Source: Streptomyces montanisoli (GTDB lineage: Bacteria > Actinomycetota > Actinomycetes > Streptomycetales > Streptomycetaceae). From it: DNA of 64,000 bases. The position numbers and the translations under genes were made by a program. Of the stretch, positions 17,079 through 26,133 are shown piece after piece (positions within the stretch are counted from its first letter, which is position 1; every line of letters starts with the position of its first letter). The notes under the pieces are model-generated. The model saw only the letters and a program-made list of their open reading frames with translations, ran no database searches and was not told where the DNA came from. The stretch spans positions 28,616 to 92,615 of the forward strand of contig NZ_JAGIQL010000005.1 of assembly GCF_017813245.1 (NCBI RefSeq). The letters run 5' to 3'.

Positions 17079-17113
17079 CCCCCGCCCCGGGCGGCGCAGG
17101 CCCGGGGCGGGGG
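17079..17113. terminator. Terminator hairpin between convergent genes
   Basis: A 14-bp perfect GC stem (left arm 17079-17092, right arm 17100-17113) with a 7-base loop, between the proline-rich frame and the convergent carboxylesterase. Likely terminates both. Confidence 0.7.
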
Positions 17114-17135
17114 CACCCGCGAGCAAACGGGTGGT

Positions 17136-18704
17136 TCAGCTCTCGACTTCGTCCTGTGGCCGTGGTGAGGCGGGCCGCGGCGTACGGAGACGACGGCTCG
17201 TGCCGCGCCGCTGCGAGTTGATCATTTCGCAGACGGGGGCGATGTCCAGAGGGACGCCCTTGGTCTCGTCGCCGATGACGGTGAAGTGCGGGTCGGTGGG
17301 GGTGCAGGCCGGCCAGGGGGTGCCGTCCGGATTGCGGGGCGTGCCGGTGCGGGCGAACTCGGTCCAGGCGTGCTGGATGGTGTCGCTGATGTGCACGTCT
17401 GTGGCGTCGTAGTCGTCGCCGGCGGTGAGGAGGCCGAACAGGTACGGGATCTCCGCGCTGTGCCTGGCGAGCAGCCCGGAGCGGCGGGCGCCCGGCGAGA
17501 CGCGGGCGAAGCGGTAGTTGTAGGCGGTGCGGCCGTCCAGGGTGGCGTAGCGCTGGTAGGAGGCCAGGGCGGGTTCGTGCCACACGCCGGTGGTGTCCAG
17601 TTCGCACAGTGCCTCGTACGGGGTGAGCCCGCGGGTGCTGAAGTGGGCGAGTATGTCGTCTGCGCGCGCGCCGCCGATGGCTTTGGCCATGTTGGCCAGG
17701 GTCGAGACGGTGTAGACGTCGGCCGGGTCGAGGGAGGACTGGGACTTGTGCCCGTACAGGCCGGTGGGGGTGTGGAAGAGGCGAGCCTCGTCCTGGGTGC
17801 AGCCGAACATGATCGGCACGCCGTCCGCCCAGCCGGAGAAGTCCTCGGTCATCACCTCCCCGTCGGCGACCGGGTACCAGACCAGGTTCGCGGGCGTGTG
17901 CACCTGGCCGGGCGGTGGGATGACACCGGCCTCGGCGAAGGAGGCTGCGCGTACCTGTTCGGCGGGCAGGCGACGCAGCCGGGCGAAGTCGCTGCTGCCC
18001 AGGTGGCGGAACATGTTCTCGGTGGCCTTCGTGGCGCGTTCGTGGCTGGGGGAGTCGACGACGGCGTAGTCCTCGTAGCCGGCGCTCTGGATGACCGCGC
18101 GGTGGAACAGGCCGCGCGCGGAGGGGGTGCACAGCAGGGCGCGAGAGGCGGCGCCGCCGGCGGACTGGCCGAAGACGGTGACGTTGTCCGGGTCGCCGCC
18201 GAAGGCGGTGATGTTGCCGCGTACCCATCTTAGGGCCGCTACCCAGTCCTGGAGGCCGAAGTTGCATCCCACCTCGGGGTGGGCGAGGAATCCGAAGGCG
18301 CCCAGGCGGTAGTTGAGGGACACCATGACCACGCCGCGCTTGGCGAGTTGCTGCCCGGACCACAGGGGCATCGCGGAGGAGCCGTTGAGGAAGCCGCCGC
18401 CGTGGATCCACACCATGACCGGCAGGCGGGCGCCTGGGGCCGGGTCGGCGGACCACACGTTCAGGTTCAGGCAGTCCTCGCTTTCCGGGGAGCCGGGGTC
18501 GAAACCGGTGTGGACGCTCTGGATGGCGCTGTTCCCGAATACGGTCGCATCGCGGACACCGTCCCACGCGGCCACAGGCGCCGGAGGGGCCCAGCGCAGG
18601 TCGCCGACGGGCGGGGCGGCGTAGGGGATGCCGAGGAAGCTGTGGACGCCGTCGTGTTCGGCGCCCACGAGCGATCCGTGCTCGATGCGTACGGTGTTGC
18701 TCAT
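17136..18704 (-). CDS. Type B carboxylesterase
   Basis: 522-residue alpha/beta-hydrolase of the carboxylesterase/lipase type. It shows SEDCLNLNVW, the oxyanion motif WIHGGGFLNGS, and the nucleophile elbow FGQSAGG. No signal peptide is visible, so it is cytoplasmic. ATG 18702-18704 follows AAGGAA. It hydrolyses carboxyl esters of unknown identity. The small gene upstream (18750-19001) runs in the same direction, and a TetR gene is divergent, so induction by an ester or its product is plausible. Confidence 0.92.
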   Translation of the reverse strand: MSNTVRIEHGSLVGAEHDGVHSFLGIPYAAPPVGDLRWAPPAPVAAWDGVRDATVFGNSAIQSVHTGFDPGSPESEDCLNLNVWSADPAPGARLPVMVWIHGGGFLNGSSAMPLWSGQQLAKRGVVMVSLNYRLGAFGFLAHPEVGCNFGLQDWVAALRWVRGNITAFGGDPDNVTVFGQSAGGAASRALLCTPSARGLFHRAVIQSAGYEDYAVVDSPSHERATKATENMFRHLGSSDFARLRRLPAEQVRAASFAEAGVIPPPGQVHTPANLVWYPVADGEVMTEDFSGWADGVPIMFGCTQDEARLFHTPTGLYGHKSQSSLDPADVYTVSTLANMAKAIGGARADDILAHFSTRGLTPYEALCELDTTGVWHEPALASYQRYATLDGRTAYNYRFARVSPGARRSGLLARHSAEIPYLFGLLTAGDDYDATDVHISDTIQHAWTEFARTGTPRNPDGTPWPACTPTDPHFTVIGDETKGVPLDIAPVCEMINSQRRGTSRRLRTPRPASPRPQDEVES

Positions 18705-18749
18705 GGGGATTCCTTGATGGATGGGGGACAGCGCCGGTGTGAAGGGCGG

Positions 18750-19001
18750 TCAGGCGGCCGGTGTTGCGTCGACCATGGTGCCGATGAGGAGGCGGGGCTG
18801 TCGGAACGGTTGCTCCAACCGTGGTTGGTAGGCGCCCGCGTCGTTGGCGGCGGCGTGTTCGGCGAACGCGCGCAGCGAGTAGCCGGCCGCGCTGTGCTCG
18901 CTGTCGAGCCGGGCCAGGGCGTGGTGGCGGGTGAAGCACCGCATGCCCACAGGGGCGGCCTTCTGGTCGAGCAGGTCCAGCAGGCTTCCCTTGCCGGTCA
19001 T
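18750..19001 (-). CDS. Small hypothetical protein upstream of the carboxylesterase
   Basis: 83-residue frame starting MTGKGSLLDLLDQ from ATG 18999-19001, with GAGGAA upstream. It is a soluble, helical-looking protein with no motif I recognise. It lies 45 bases ahead of the esterase in the same direction and downstream of a perfect palindromic operator. It could be a true small partner or the remnant of a longer gene; the frame extends to 19097 without better features. Confidence 0.45.
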   Translation of the reverse strand: MTGKGSLLDLLDQKAAPVGMRCFTRHHALARLDSEHSAAGYSLRAFAEHAAANDAGAYQPRLEQPFRQPRLLIGTMVDATPAA

Positions 19002-19100
19002 GGGGAGGTTCCTCGTCTCGGCTGGTGCAGCGGCGGGTTGCGGGGCCCGTCCCGCCGGATGCAGGAACGAGCCGTCCTCACGGGCGAGGGCAATCAAAAA

Positions 19101-19114
19101 GAAACGATCGTTTC
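19101..19114. promoter_or_regulatory. TetR operator, perfect 14-bp palindrome
   Basis: GAAACGATCGTTTC, perfectly symmetric, between the leftward small-gene/esterase unit and the rightward TetR gene. A related CGTTTCCG follows near 19160. It is a likely site for that TetR protein. Confidence 0.7.
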
Positions 19115-19183
19115 CGCAACGCTTCGACCGTAGGCCCGTCTCCCTGCATAACGCAAGTCACCGTTTCCGTTTAGGATGCGGTC

Positions 19184-19807
19184 ATGCCCCGGCTCAGCGA
19201 TGAAACCCGCGCCCGACGGCGCCACCACGTCCTCACCAGCGCCTGGCGCTGCTTCTCCGAGAACGGCTTCCACGCCACCTCGATGGACGAGGTGATCGCC
19301 GCGACCGGCATGTCCTCCAGCGCGGTGTACCGGTACTTCCGCAGCAAGGAAGAACTGATCGACGCCACTGCCGAGGAAGGCATCACCCGGGTCCGCGACA
19401 TCTTCGTGCGCCTGCTGACCTGCACCCCTACCCCCACGCCCGGGCAGACACTGGAAACCATCGTCGGCGAACTGCGCAGCCGCACCAGCAACCCCGAGTA
19501 CGACCTGTCGAAACTCGCCGTCCAGACCTGGGCCGAGGCCCTGCGCAACCCCGCCCTGCGCGACCACACCCGCGACCTCTACGCCGAAACCAGTGCATGT
19601 ATCACCGAACTCGCCGAACGCTGGCGGGCTGAGGGCCACCTGCCACCCGACAGCGATCCCGCAGCGACCGCGGCCACGGTGTTCACCCTCATGCACGGGC
19701 TGATCGTGTGCCATCACCTGGCTCCTGATGTTCTCGTCGACCAACTCGGACCCGGGCTCACTGCCCTTGGCTCCGCGCTCGTCCCGCTGCAGCGGCACAC
19801 CCCGTAA
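19184..19807 (+). CDS. TetR-family transcriptional regulator
   Basis: 207-residue TetR protein with a classical N-terminal helix-turn-helix (MDEVIAATGMSSSAVYRYF, then RSKEELIDA) and a C-terminal ligand domain. Starts at ATG 19184. Divergent from the carboxylesterase unit and next to a perfect palindrome, it probably represses both. Confidence 0.9.
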   Translation: MPRLSDETRARRRHHVLTSAWRCFSENGFHATSMDEVIAATGMSSSAVYRYFRSKEELIDATAEEGITRVRDIFVRLLTCTPTPTPGQTLETIVGELRSRTSNPEYDLSKLAVQTWAEALRNPALRDHTRDLYAETSACITELAERWRAEGHLPPDSDPAATAATVFTLMHGLIVCHHLAPDVLVDQLGPGLTALGSALVPLQRHTP

Positions 19808-19847
19808 CTGCCTGGCCCCACTCAGGGTGGTCGCGGAGGTGGGTGTG

Positions 19848-19922
19848 GTGTACATGTTCACGAAGCTGGTCACGGCGGGTGTGGCGGGATTGGGTGGGGG
19901 CATACGGCTCGCCGGAGGTTGA
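19848..19922 (+). CDS. Possible 24-residue leader peptide
   Basis: A short frame from GTG 19848 with GGAGGT (19835-19840) seven bases upstream, containing VYMFTKLVTAGVAGLGGG. Its last codons overlap the ribosome site (GGAGG, 19914-19918) of the next gene, so it could couple translation. Too short to judge by coding bias. Confidence 0.3.
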   Translation: MYMFTKLVTAGVAGLGGGIRLAGG

Positions 19923-19927
19923 TAACT

Positions 19928-20098
19928 ATGGTTCCCCTGCTGCTTGTTCTGCTTCTCATCGTGATTCTGGCCGGTGCGGGCTTCGCCCTGAAGATCCTGT
20001 GGTGGATCGCGATCGCGGTTCTCGTCATCTGGCTGCTCGGATTCCTCGTCCGCCCCGCCGCGTCCGGCGGAAAGCGGAGCCGCTGGTACCGCTGGTAG
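19928..20098 (+). CDS. Small hydrophobic membrane protein
   Basis: 56-residue protein: MVPLLLVLLLIVILAG begins a long hydrophobic stretch, a second (about residues 22-42) follows, and the tail is basic and aromatic (KRSRWYRW). This pattern matches the short hydrophobic proteins widespread in Streptomyces. GGAGG is nine bases before the ATG. It likely sits in the membrane as two helices; function unknown. A strong terminator follows at 20113. Confidence 0.75.
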   Translation: MVPLLLVLLLIVILAGAGFALKILWWIAIAVLVIWLLGFLVRPAASGGKRSRWYRW

Positions 20099-20112
20099 GA
20101 CGTGCGGTGTTC

Positions 20113-20149
20113 GACGGGCCGGGAGCGGCTACTGCGCTCCCGGCCCGTC
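20113..20149 (+). terminator. Terminator after the hydrophobic protein gene
   Basis: A perfect 15-bp stem (20113-20127 with 20135-20149) and a 7-base loop, 14 bases after the stop. No T-tract. Confidence 0.8.
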
Positions 20150-20230
20150 AGCGTGTCCGGCGCTGGAACAGCGCGGGGCGGGCAGGGGAACCGCCGATGA
20201 ACCTGGCCGTGGTCTCGCGCGTACTTGCTC

Positions 20231-20257
20231 CAGGAAGTGTGCAGGAAGTGTGCAGGA
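20231..20257 (+). repeat. Tandem 11-bp repeats upstream of the GH92 gene
   Basis: The gap 20099-20454 holds the terminator at 20113 and this repeat, but no gene. CAGGAAGTGTG occurs at 20231-20241 and again at 20242-20252, with the first five bases repeated once more to 20257. The period is about one helical turn, about 200 bp ahead of the GH92 start, as for a tandem activator or repressor site. Confidence 0.45.
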
Positions 20258-20454
20258 CGCCGAGGCGGCCGAGGCGACTGACGCGGGCCCCGGGACGCAC
20301 GTCGAGCCGGTCGGCGCTGCGATCGAGCGCACCCGACCTCCGGCCGGGGCCGTTGCCGGTGGCGGCCAACGCCCTTGCGGGAAGCCGATGAAGCGATCTA
20401 GCGTCGTGCCGCAACCCATGACAACGATGTCCAAAGGACGGCGGTGGGAGCGAT

Positions 20455-23400
20455 ATGCCTGCGATGCAACCTTCAGCGACCCGCGTGACCCGCATCAGAT
20501 CGACAGTACGGCGCATCAGGCACGGATGGGCGGCGGCCGCGCTCTGCATCGCTCTCGCAGCCGCGGGAACCGCCGCGGGCGCCGGCGCGAGTGCGAGCGC
20601 TGCCACGCAGCCGGCGACGGCCTCCGGCGCGATACCGGGAGCGGGAGCCGATCTGACGAAGCTGGTCAATCCGTTCATCGGGACAGAGAACGAGGGGCTG
20701 ACCTTTCCCGCCGCGGGAGCACCGTTCGGTCTGGTGCAGGAGAGCCCGCTGATGAAGACGGCCGGTGGCACGGGGTGTGACAAGGAGTCCGCCGACACGG
20801 TCATCGGGTTCAGCCAGACGACGATCAACGGATGCCGGTTCAACTACCTGCCGATGATGCCCACCACCGGCGACGTGAGTTCGACCGACCCGGCGCGGTA
20901 CGCGTCGACCTTCAGCCACGAGAACGAGACCACGGCACCTGACTACTACCGGACGAAGCTCGACAAGTACGGCGTGACCGCCGCGTTGACGGCGACCGCG
21001 CGGACCGGATGGCAGAAGTACACCTTCCCGCGGACGAGTCAGGCGAACGTGCTGTTCAACGCCGGCATCGGCGTGTCCGGTTCCGAGATACGCGTCGTCG
21101 GCGACAGGACGATCGAGGGGTGGGTCGAGGACTCCAAGAAGACCTACTTCGTCGCGCGGCTCAGCCGGCCGTTCGCGTCGTTCGGCACCTGGAAGGGCAG
21201 CGACCGGAGCCCGGGGTCTCGTGAGTCGGACGCCAAGGGATCCAACGGTGCGTGGGTGACCTTCGACACGACGAAGAACGACGCTCCTGTGGTCGCGAAA
21301 GTGGGTCTCTCCTTCACCGGACTCGCCGGCGCCCGCAAGAACCTCTCCGCGGAGACCGGCAAGCTCGGATTCGACTTCGACGCCGCGCACAAGGCACTGA
21401 AGAAGCAGTGGAACGCGATGTTCCACAAGGCCGCGGTCGGTGGTGGTACGCACGATCAGCAGGTCGCGTACTACACGGCGCTGTACCACTCCATGGTCGA
21501 TCCCAACATGATCGGTGACGTCGACGGCCGCTATGTCGGAGCCGACAAGAAGCTGCACACCGCCGACGGCTACACCCCCTACAGCAACTTCTCCCTGTGG
21601 GACACGTACCGGACGCAGAACCAGCTCCTCGAGATGCTCGTCCCCAAGGTCGCGCACGACATCGACATGTCGATCATCGCGATCGCGAGGGAGGGCGGCG
21701 CGCTGCCGCGCTGGTACCTGGAGGACCAGGAGGGCAACATCATGACCGGTGACCCGGTCACGCCGTATCTGGTCGAGGGCTGGTCGAAGGGGCTGCTCAG
21801 GGGAGACGAGGCCCGCGAGGCGTACAAGTACCTCCGCGAGAACGCGACGGAGGTGCCGCCGGCCGAAGTCCGCGAGAACGGGCGCGCCGGTGTCGCGTAC
21901 TACGAGGAACGGGGATACATCCCCTACGGCCTGAACATCACGTCGAACGCCGACTGCAAGGCGGGAACGTCGGGCAACTGCTGCCCGACCAAGTCGAACG
22001 ACAACGACTGCTACTACGGTACGTCGGCCACACTGGAGTACGCGGCGGCCGACGCGTCGCTGGCGCTGATGGCGAAGGGGCTCGGTCACGGGGCCGACGC
22101 CGCGATGTTCGCCAAGCGCGGCCAGTCGTACATGAACCTCTACGACCGGCGGACCGGTCAGTTCCGTCCGCGCACCGCTGCCGACGGCACCTGGCTGACC
22201 CCCTACGATCCGGTCACGAGCGACCACGCGTTCCATGAGCAGAACGCGAGCCAGTACCAGTGGCTTGTACCCCAGGATCCGGCCGGGCTGGTCGACATGC
22301 TGGGTGGCAGGGACGCGACGACCAAACGGCTGAACGATTTCTTCGCCTACGACGACCTCCTCGCCGACCCCGCGGGGACCGCGCGCACGGCCTGGGTCAG
22401 TGACCCGTACAGCTACTACGACTCCACAAAATTCAACCCGAACAACGAACCGAACCTCATCGCGCCGTACATGTACGCGTGGACCGGCCGGCCCGGAAAC
22501 ACCGCGACCGTGGTCAAGGCCCAGGAGACCTTGTTCACGAACAGCCCCGGTGGCATCCCCGGCAATGACGACATGGGGGAGATGTCCTCCTGGTACGTCA
22601 TGTCGTCGCTGGGGCTCTATCCCATAGCGGCCGGCGGCAACTTCGACGTCATCACCACTCCGCAGTTCCCGCACGCCCGAGTGCGGATCGGACACTACGG
22701 CAAGACACAGGGCGGGACGCTGACGATCTCGGCGCCGGGCAGCAGTATGGCGAAGCGTTACATCGCTGCCGCGACGGTGAACGGCAGGGCCTGGGACAAG
22801 GCATGGGTCGACCAGGCCGATATCGCCCACGGCGGCCACATCGAGTTCGCCCTGCGCACCAGGCCCACCGCATGGGCGACGGCCGCGAAGAACGTCCCGC
22901 CGTCGATCGACACAACGCCGAATCGGCAGCACCGGCTCAGCGCCGACGTCGGTCCCGACCAGGTCGTCATGGTGCCCACGGCGGGCCGCCCGTCGCAGCA
23001 GCAGATCGACCTGACGCTGCTGGCCACGTCCCCGCACACCGCGCGCATCGCCGTGACCGCGAAGGCTCCGAAGGGGTGGTCGGTGGCCCCGGCCCGCACG
23101 ACGGCGACCGCCGCCTCGAACGGGCTCCCCGCCCAGGTCGACGACCGGTTGCGGATCACCGCGCCGGCCGGAACGACACCAGGCACCTACAAGGTCGCGG
23201 TCACCGCCAAGCTCCCCGGGGCCGCCGCGGTCAAGAAGACCGTCACCGTCGTGGTCCAGCATGCCGGGACCTGCGCGATCCGGACGAGCACCTCGTGCGC
23301 CGTCGACCTGAACTCCGCCTACAACAACGACGGCGTCGCCACGCTCGCTGCCCCGGACCAGGGCGACTTCGACGGCACGGGCCTGAGCTACGCCGCCGAC

Positions 23401-23898
23401 CAGCTGCCCACTCCGGGACCTGTCACCCTCGGCGGGGTGACCTACCAGGCACCACCGACCGACGGCAGCAGCAAGAATTTCGTCAAGTCCACCGGCCAGG
23501 CAATCGCCCTTCCGCCCGGTGAGTACGACAGCCTCCACATCGTGGGCGCGTCCGACAACGGCAGTACCGGTGCCGCGTCGGCCACCGCCGTCGTCACCTA
23601 CACCGACGGCAGCACCGCGACGGTTCCGCTCGAACTCACCGGCTGGGCGAACAGGACCACGGACTTCGGCAACGCCGTGGCCCTGAACACCGATTACCAA
23701 CTCAAGGCCGGATCCGGAAAGACCACCACCAAGGCATCGCTCTACGAAACGACCATCCCACTGGAGCCCGGCAAACAGGTCCGGTCCCTCTCTCTCGCGA
23801 AACCGTCCGTGCCGGCATGGGTCGCGCCCGGGTCCGGAGGACTCGACTGGCAACGCGACAGCGACCTCGAGATCTACGCGATGACCTTGCAACACTGA
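20455..23898 (+). CDS. Secreted GH92 alpha-mannosidase
   Basis: 1147-residue exo-acting alpha-mannosidase of family GH92. A signal peptide spans about residues 1-48. The catalytic domain begins at LVNPFIGTENEG and shows the GH92 landmarks: the general-acid glutamate E595 in HEQNASQYQW, the aspartates D705/D706 in PGNDDMGEMSSWYV, and FDVITTPQFPHARV. From about residue 840 there is a NEW3/NPCBM-associated-type module, then a C-terminal beta-rich domain of about 190 residues. GH92 enzymes need calcium and trim alpha-1,2 and related mannose links of yeast mannan and N-glycans. ATG 20455 and 20464 are both possible. It heads a cluster of secreted glycan-degrading genes. Confidence 0.95.
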   Translation: MPAMQPSATRVTRIRSTVRRIRHGWAAAALCIALAAAGTAAGAGASASAATQPATASGAIPGAGADLTKLVNPFIGTENEGLTFPAAGAPFGLVQESPLMKTAGGTGCDKESADTVIGFSQTTINGCRFNYLPMMPTTGDVSSTDPARYASTFSHENETTAPDYYRTKLDKYGVTAALTATARTGWQKYTFPRTSQANVLFNAGIGVSGSEIRVVGDRTIEGWVEDSKKTYFVARLSRPFASFGTWKGSDRSPGSRESDAKGSNGAWVTFDTTKNDAPVVAKVGLSFTGLAGARKNLSAETGKLGFDFDAAHKALKKQWNAMFHKAAVGGGTHDQQVAYYTALYHSMVDPNMIGDVDGRYVGADKKLHTADGYTPYSNFSLWDTYRTQNQLLEMLVPKVAHDIDMSIIAIAREGGALPRWYLEDQEGNIMTGDPVTPYLVEGWSKGLLRGDEAREAYKYLRENATEVPPAEVRENGRAGVAYYEERGYIPYGLNITSNADCKAGTSGNCCPTKSNDNDCYYGTSATLEYAAADASLALMAKGLGHGADAAMFAKRGQSYMNLYDRRTGQFRPRTAADGTWLTPYDPVTSDHAFHEQNASQYQWLVPQDPAGLVDMLGGRDATTKRLNDFFAYDDLLADPAGTARTAWVSDPYSYYDSTKFNPNNEPNLIAPYMYAWTGRPGNTATVVKAQETLFTNSPGGIPGNDDMGEMSSWYVMSSLGLYPIAAGGNFDVITTPQFPHARVRIGHYGKTQGGTLTISAPGSSMAKRYIAAATVNGRAWDKAWVDQADIAHGGHIEFALRTRPTAWATAAKNVPPSIDTTPNRQHRLSADVGPDQVVMVPTAGRPSQQQIDLTLLATSPHTARIAVTAKAPKGWSVAPARTTATAASNGLPAQVDDRLRITAPAGTTPGTYKVAVTAKLPGAAAVKKTVTVVVQHAGTCAIRTSTSCAVDLNSAYNNDGVATLAAPDQGDFDGTGLSYAADQLPTPGPVTLGGVTYQAPPTDGSSKNFVKSTGQAIALPPGEYDSLHIVGASDNGSTGAASATAVVTYTDGSTATVPLELTGWANRTTDFGNAVALNTDYQLKAGSGKTTTKASLYETTIPLEPGKQVRSLSLAKPSVPAWVAPGSGGLDWQRDSDLEIYAMTLQH

Positions 23899-23940
23899 AC
23901 GCCACGAACGCCCCGGCCGCGCAGGTCCGCGGCGATCGAC

Positions 23941-23978
23941 GGGATGCCCCGTGCCGGTGCACCGGCACGGGGCATCCC
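23941..23978. terminator. Bidirectional terminator between GH92 and GH27 genes
   Basis: A perfect 38-bp palindrome with 19-bp arms, centred between 23959 and 23960, midway between the convergent stops at 23898 and 24010. Clear bidirectional terminator by position and symmetry. Confidence 0.85.
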
Positions 23979-24009
23979 GCTCTGGGCGTCGCAGATCACG
24001 GGGCGCTGC

Positions 24010-25779
24010 TCAGCCGAGGGTCCACTGCTGGTTGTCGCCGCCGTTGCAGTTCCACAGTTCGAGACCCGCGCCGTTGGGGTTGGTGGCACCGGTGACGTCG
24101 AGGCACAGGCCGGACTGGACACCGGTGATGGTGCCGTTGGTGTTGCGGTTCCACTGCTGGTTGGTGCCACCGTTGCAGTCGTACATCTCGACGGGGGTGC
24201 CGGCGGTGGTCTGGTTGTCGTAGGCGTCGAAGCACTTGCCTTCCAGGACCAGCGTCTTGGACGACGTGTTGTACGTGACGTTCTGGTTGGGGCCGCCGTT
24301 GCAGTCCCAGACGGCGAGCTGGGTGGTGTTGTAGGTGGTGCCCTGCGGAGTGTCGACGCACCGGCCGGAGAGCTTGCTGACCATCCTCGCGCCGATGGTG
24401 CCGTGGCCGGCGGCCGGTGTGACCTTCAGCAGCCGGGATCCATGGCTGGGGATCGAGGCGGTGAAGGAGTTCGCGGAGGAGCCCAGGTCGGAGTGGCTCC
24501 AGTCGTCGTGGACGGTGGCGCTGCCGGTGAAGCCGAGGTCGGACCAGTCAGCGGTGACGTTGGCAGAGGATCCGCCCAGGTTGAACAGGCCGACGGCGTA
24601 GGTGCCGTCGCCGTTGTAGGCCCACCAGGTCTGCTGCTGCGCGCCCTGCTTCACGGGGTGGGCGGGGCGGCCGGCGCGGTCGACGGCGAGGACCTCGTCG
24701 TTGGTGAGCAGGGAGAGGTCGGCGGAGTCCATGTGGGTCAGGTCGGTGCCGAGGATGAGAGGGGCGGCCGAGATGGACCAGAGGGTCAGCTGGGTGCGGC
24801 GTTCGTCGGCGGTCAGTCCGTCGTTGGAGCCGTTGCCGACCTCGATGGAGTCCGGGTCGCCCCAGCCGCCGGGGCTGTCGTAGGCCACCCAGGCGGGTAG
24901 GTCGTTGAAGCGCTGGGAGACGTTGTTCCAGTTGGTGAGGGTGCTGCAGTAGCACTCGACGTCGCCGTCTATGCGCCACCCGTTGGAGTTGTTCTTCCAC
25001 ACGGCGGCGTTCTTGACGTCCAGGGAGTTGGAGAGCTGGAAGTGGATGGTGCGGCCTGACTGGTTGAGTGCCTGGGACCAGTGCTGGACGTCGGCGGTGT
25101 CGTCCGGACCGACGCCGTCCATCTTCAGGTAGTCCACGCCGTAGGAGGCCAGCAGGTCGGCCCACGAGTTGACGAACGCCTGGGCCGCGGCCGGGTTCTT
25201 GCCGTAGTCGATGAAGTACATCGAGCCGTCACCGAAGTTGTAGTTCTTCTCGTAGTGCGTGGTGTCGGAGACGATGTCCCTGGCGTGGTAGGACGTCCCT
25301 GCGATGGGGGTGTTCTGGTTGTACGCGGCCACCGGGATGCCCGGCGTGAGGTACATGCCGAACTTCTCGCCCTTGCCGTGCACGTAGTCCCCGACTGCCT
25401 TCATGCCGTGCGGGAACTTGCCGGTGTCCACCGCCCAGCGGCCGTAGGAGTCCACGGTGGTGCGGGGGTCGCGGATGTAGAAGTCGTCGATGTTGATGTA
25501 GTTGAAGCCGTGGCTGACCAGGCCGGTGGAGGCCATTGCGGCTGCCTGCGCCTCGATGTTCGCCTCGGTCGGGTTCTTCCTGATGAAGCTCCAGCTGCTC
25601 CAGCCGGACTGGGGGGCTATGGCGGCCCCGTTCCCTTCGGCGTGCGCGGCGGGCGCGACGGCCGCGTCCGCTCCGTACAGGAACGAGCCCAGCAGCGCGG
25701 CCGCGCCCAGCAGGCTCACCCACTCTCTGCGCCTGTACCTGCCCGTCCTGCTTGGCCGTTTCCGTGTTAAAGAGGTCAT
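24010..25779 (-). CDS. Secreted GH27 alpha-galactosidase with C-terminal CBM13 (ricin) domain
   Basis: 589-residue secreted enzyme. The signal region has twin arginines (RYRRREW) before a hydrophobic helix, so Tat export is possible. The GH27 barrel starts at PQSGWSSWSF; the nucleophile is D221 in YLKMDGVG and the acid/base D273 in WRIDGDVEC. A C-terminal beta domain precedes a ricin-type lectin of three repeats, each with a DCNGG/NCNGG and QxW-like end (NQNVTY, NQQWNR, NQQWTL). It removes terminal alpha-galactose (some members act on beta-L-arabinopyranose). ATG 25777-25779 was chosen as the start of the signal peptide; the frame extends upstream. Confidence 0.93.
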   Translation of the reverse strand: MTSLTRKRPSRTGRYRRREWVSLLGAAALLGSFLYGADAAVAPAAHAEGNGAAIAPQSGWSSWSFIRKNPTEANIEAQAAAMASTGLVSHGFNYINIDDFYIRDPRTTVDSYGRWAVDTGKFPHGMKAVGDYVHGKGEKFGMYLTPGIPVAAYNQNTPIAGTSYHARDIVSDTTHYEKNYNFGDGSMYFIDYGKNPAAAQAFVNSWADLLASYGVDYLKMDGVGPDDTADVQHWSQALNQSGRTIHFQLSNSLDVKNAAVWKNNSNGWRIDGDVECYCSTLTNWNNVSQRFNDLPAWVAYDSPGGWGDPDSIEVGNGSNDGLTADERRTQLTLWSISAAPLILGTDLTHMDSADLSLLTNDEVLAVDRAGRPAHPVKQGAQQQTWWAYNGDGTYAVGLFNLGGSSANVTADWSDLGFTGSATVHDDWSHSDLGSSANSFTASIPSHGSRLLKVTPAAGHGTIGARMVSKLSGRCVDTPQGTTYNTTQLAVWDCNGGPNQNVTYNTSSKTLVLEGKCFDAYDNQTTAGTPVEMYDCNGGTNQQWNRNTNGTITGVQSGLCLDVTGATNPNGAGLELWNCNGGDNQQWTLG

Positions 25780-26133
25780 GGCGATGCCACTCCTTGCACG
25801 TCTGTGAGAGGGAGGGCGTGAGCCCTCCAACATCCGTGAGCGTTCGTGTTGCATAGTGATGGCCTTTGAGTGAACACGTCAATGCAAGCGACATGATCGA
25901 AAATATGCGAACACGGAGGGTTGGTCTGAACGGGCCTTTTGCGGCGCCGAGTTGGGTGCCCGGTTGCGCGGCCTTCTTGATCGGACTGTGTGTGAAGTTG
26001 TTTATTTGTCTTGGGGGTTGACTGGAAAAGCAACACGACAGCACACTGTGCACCATCTTCCGGGCGGTAGGTGGTGCGCTCCTCCGTCGAGCCGGCCCCC
26101 TCCTGTCTCTCCCTCGCGGCGAAGGATGAGTCG
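25780..26133. promoter_or_regulatory. Divergent control region of the GH27 and GH59 genes
   Basis: 354 bases without a gene. The part near the GH27 gene (25830-25990) is more AT-rich than its surroundings. CGTGTTGCAT (25845-25854) and ATGCGAACACG (25905-25915) form an imperfect inverted pair, and a further AACACG lies at 25873-25878. These could be sites for a sugar-responsive regulator, but no protein can be named. No tRNA or small RNA seen. Confidence 0.35.

Noticed and set aside
16583..17116. Gly-rich minus-strand frame opposite the proline-rich gene
   Set aside because: No ribosome site and it runs into the DoxX gene; taken as the mirror of the Pro codons.
20473..23895. 1140-codon minus-strand frame opposite the GH92 gene
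   Set aside because: Arg/Gly/Val-rich shadow; the + strand has full catalytic motifs and a signal peptide.
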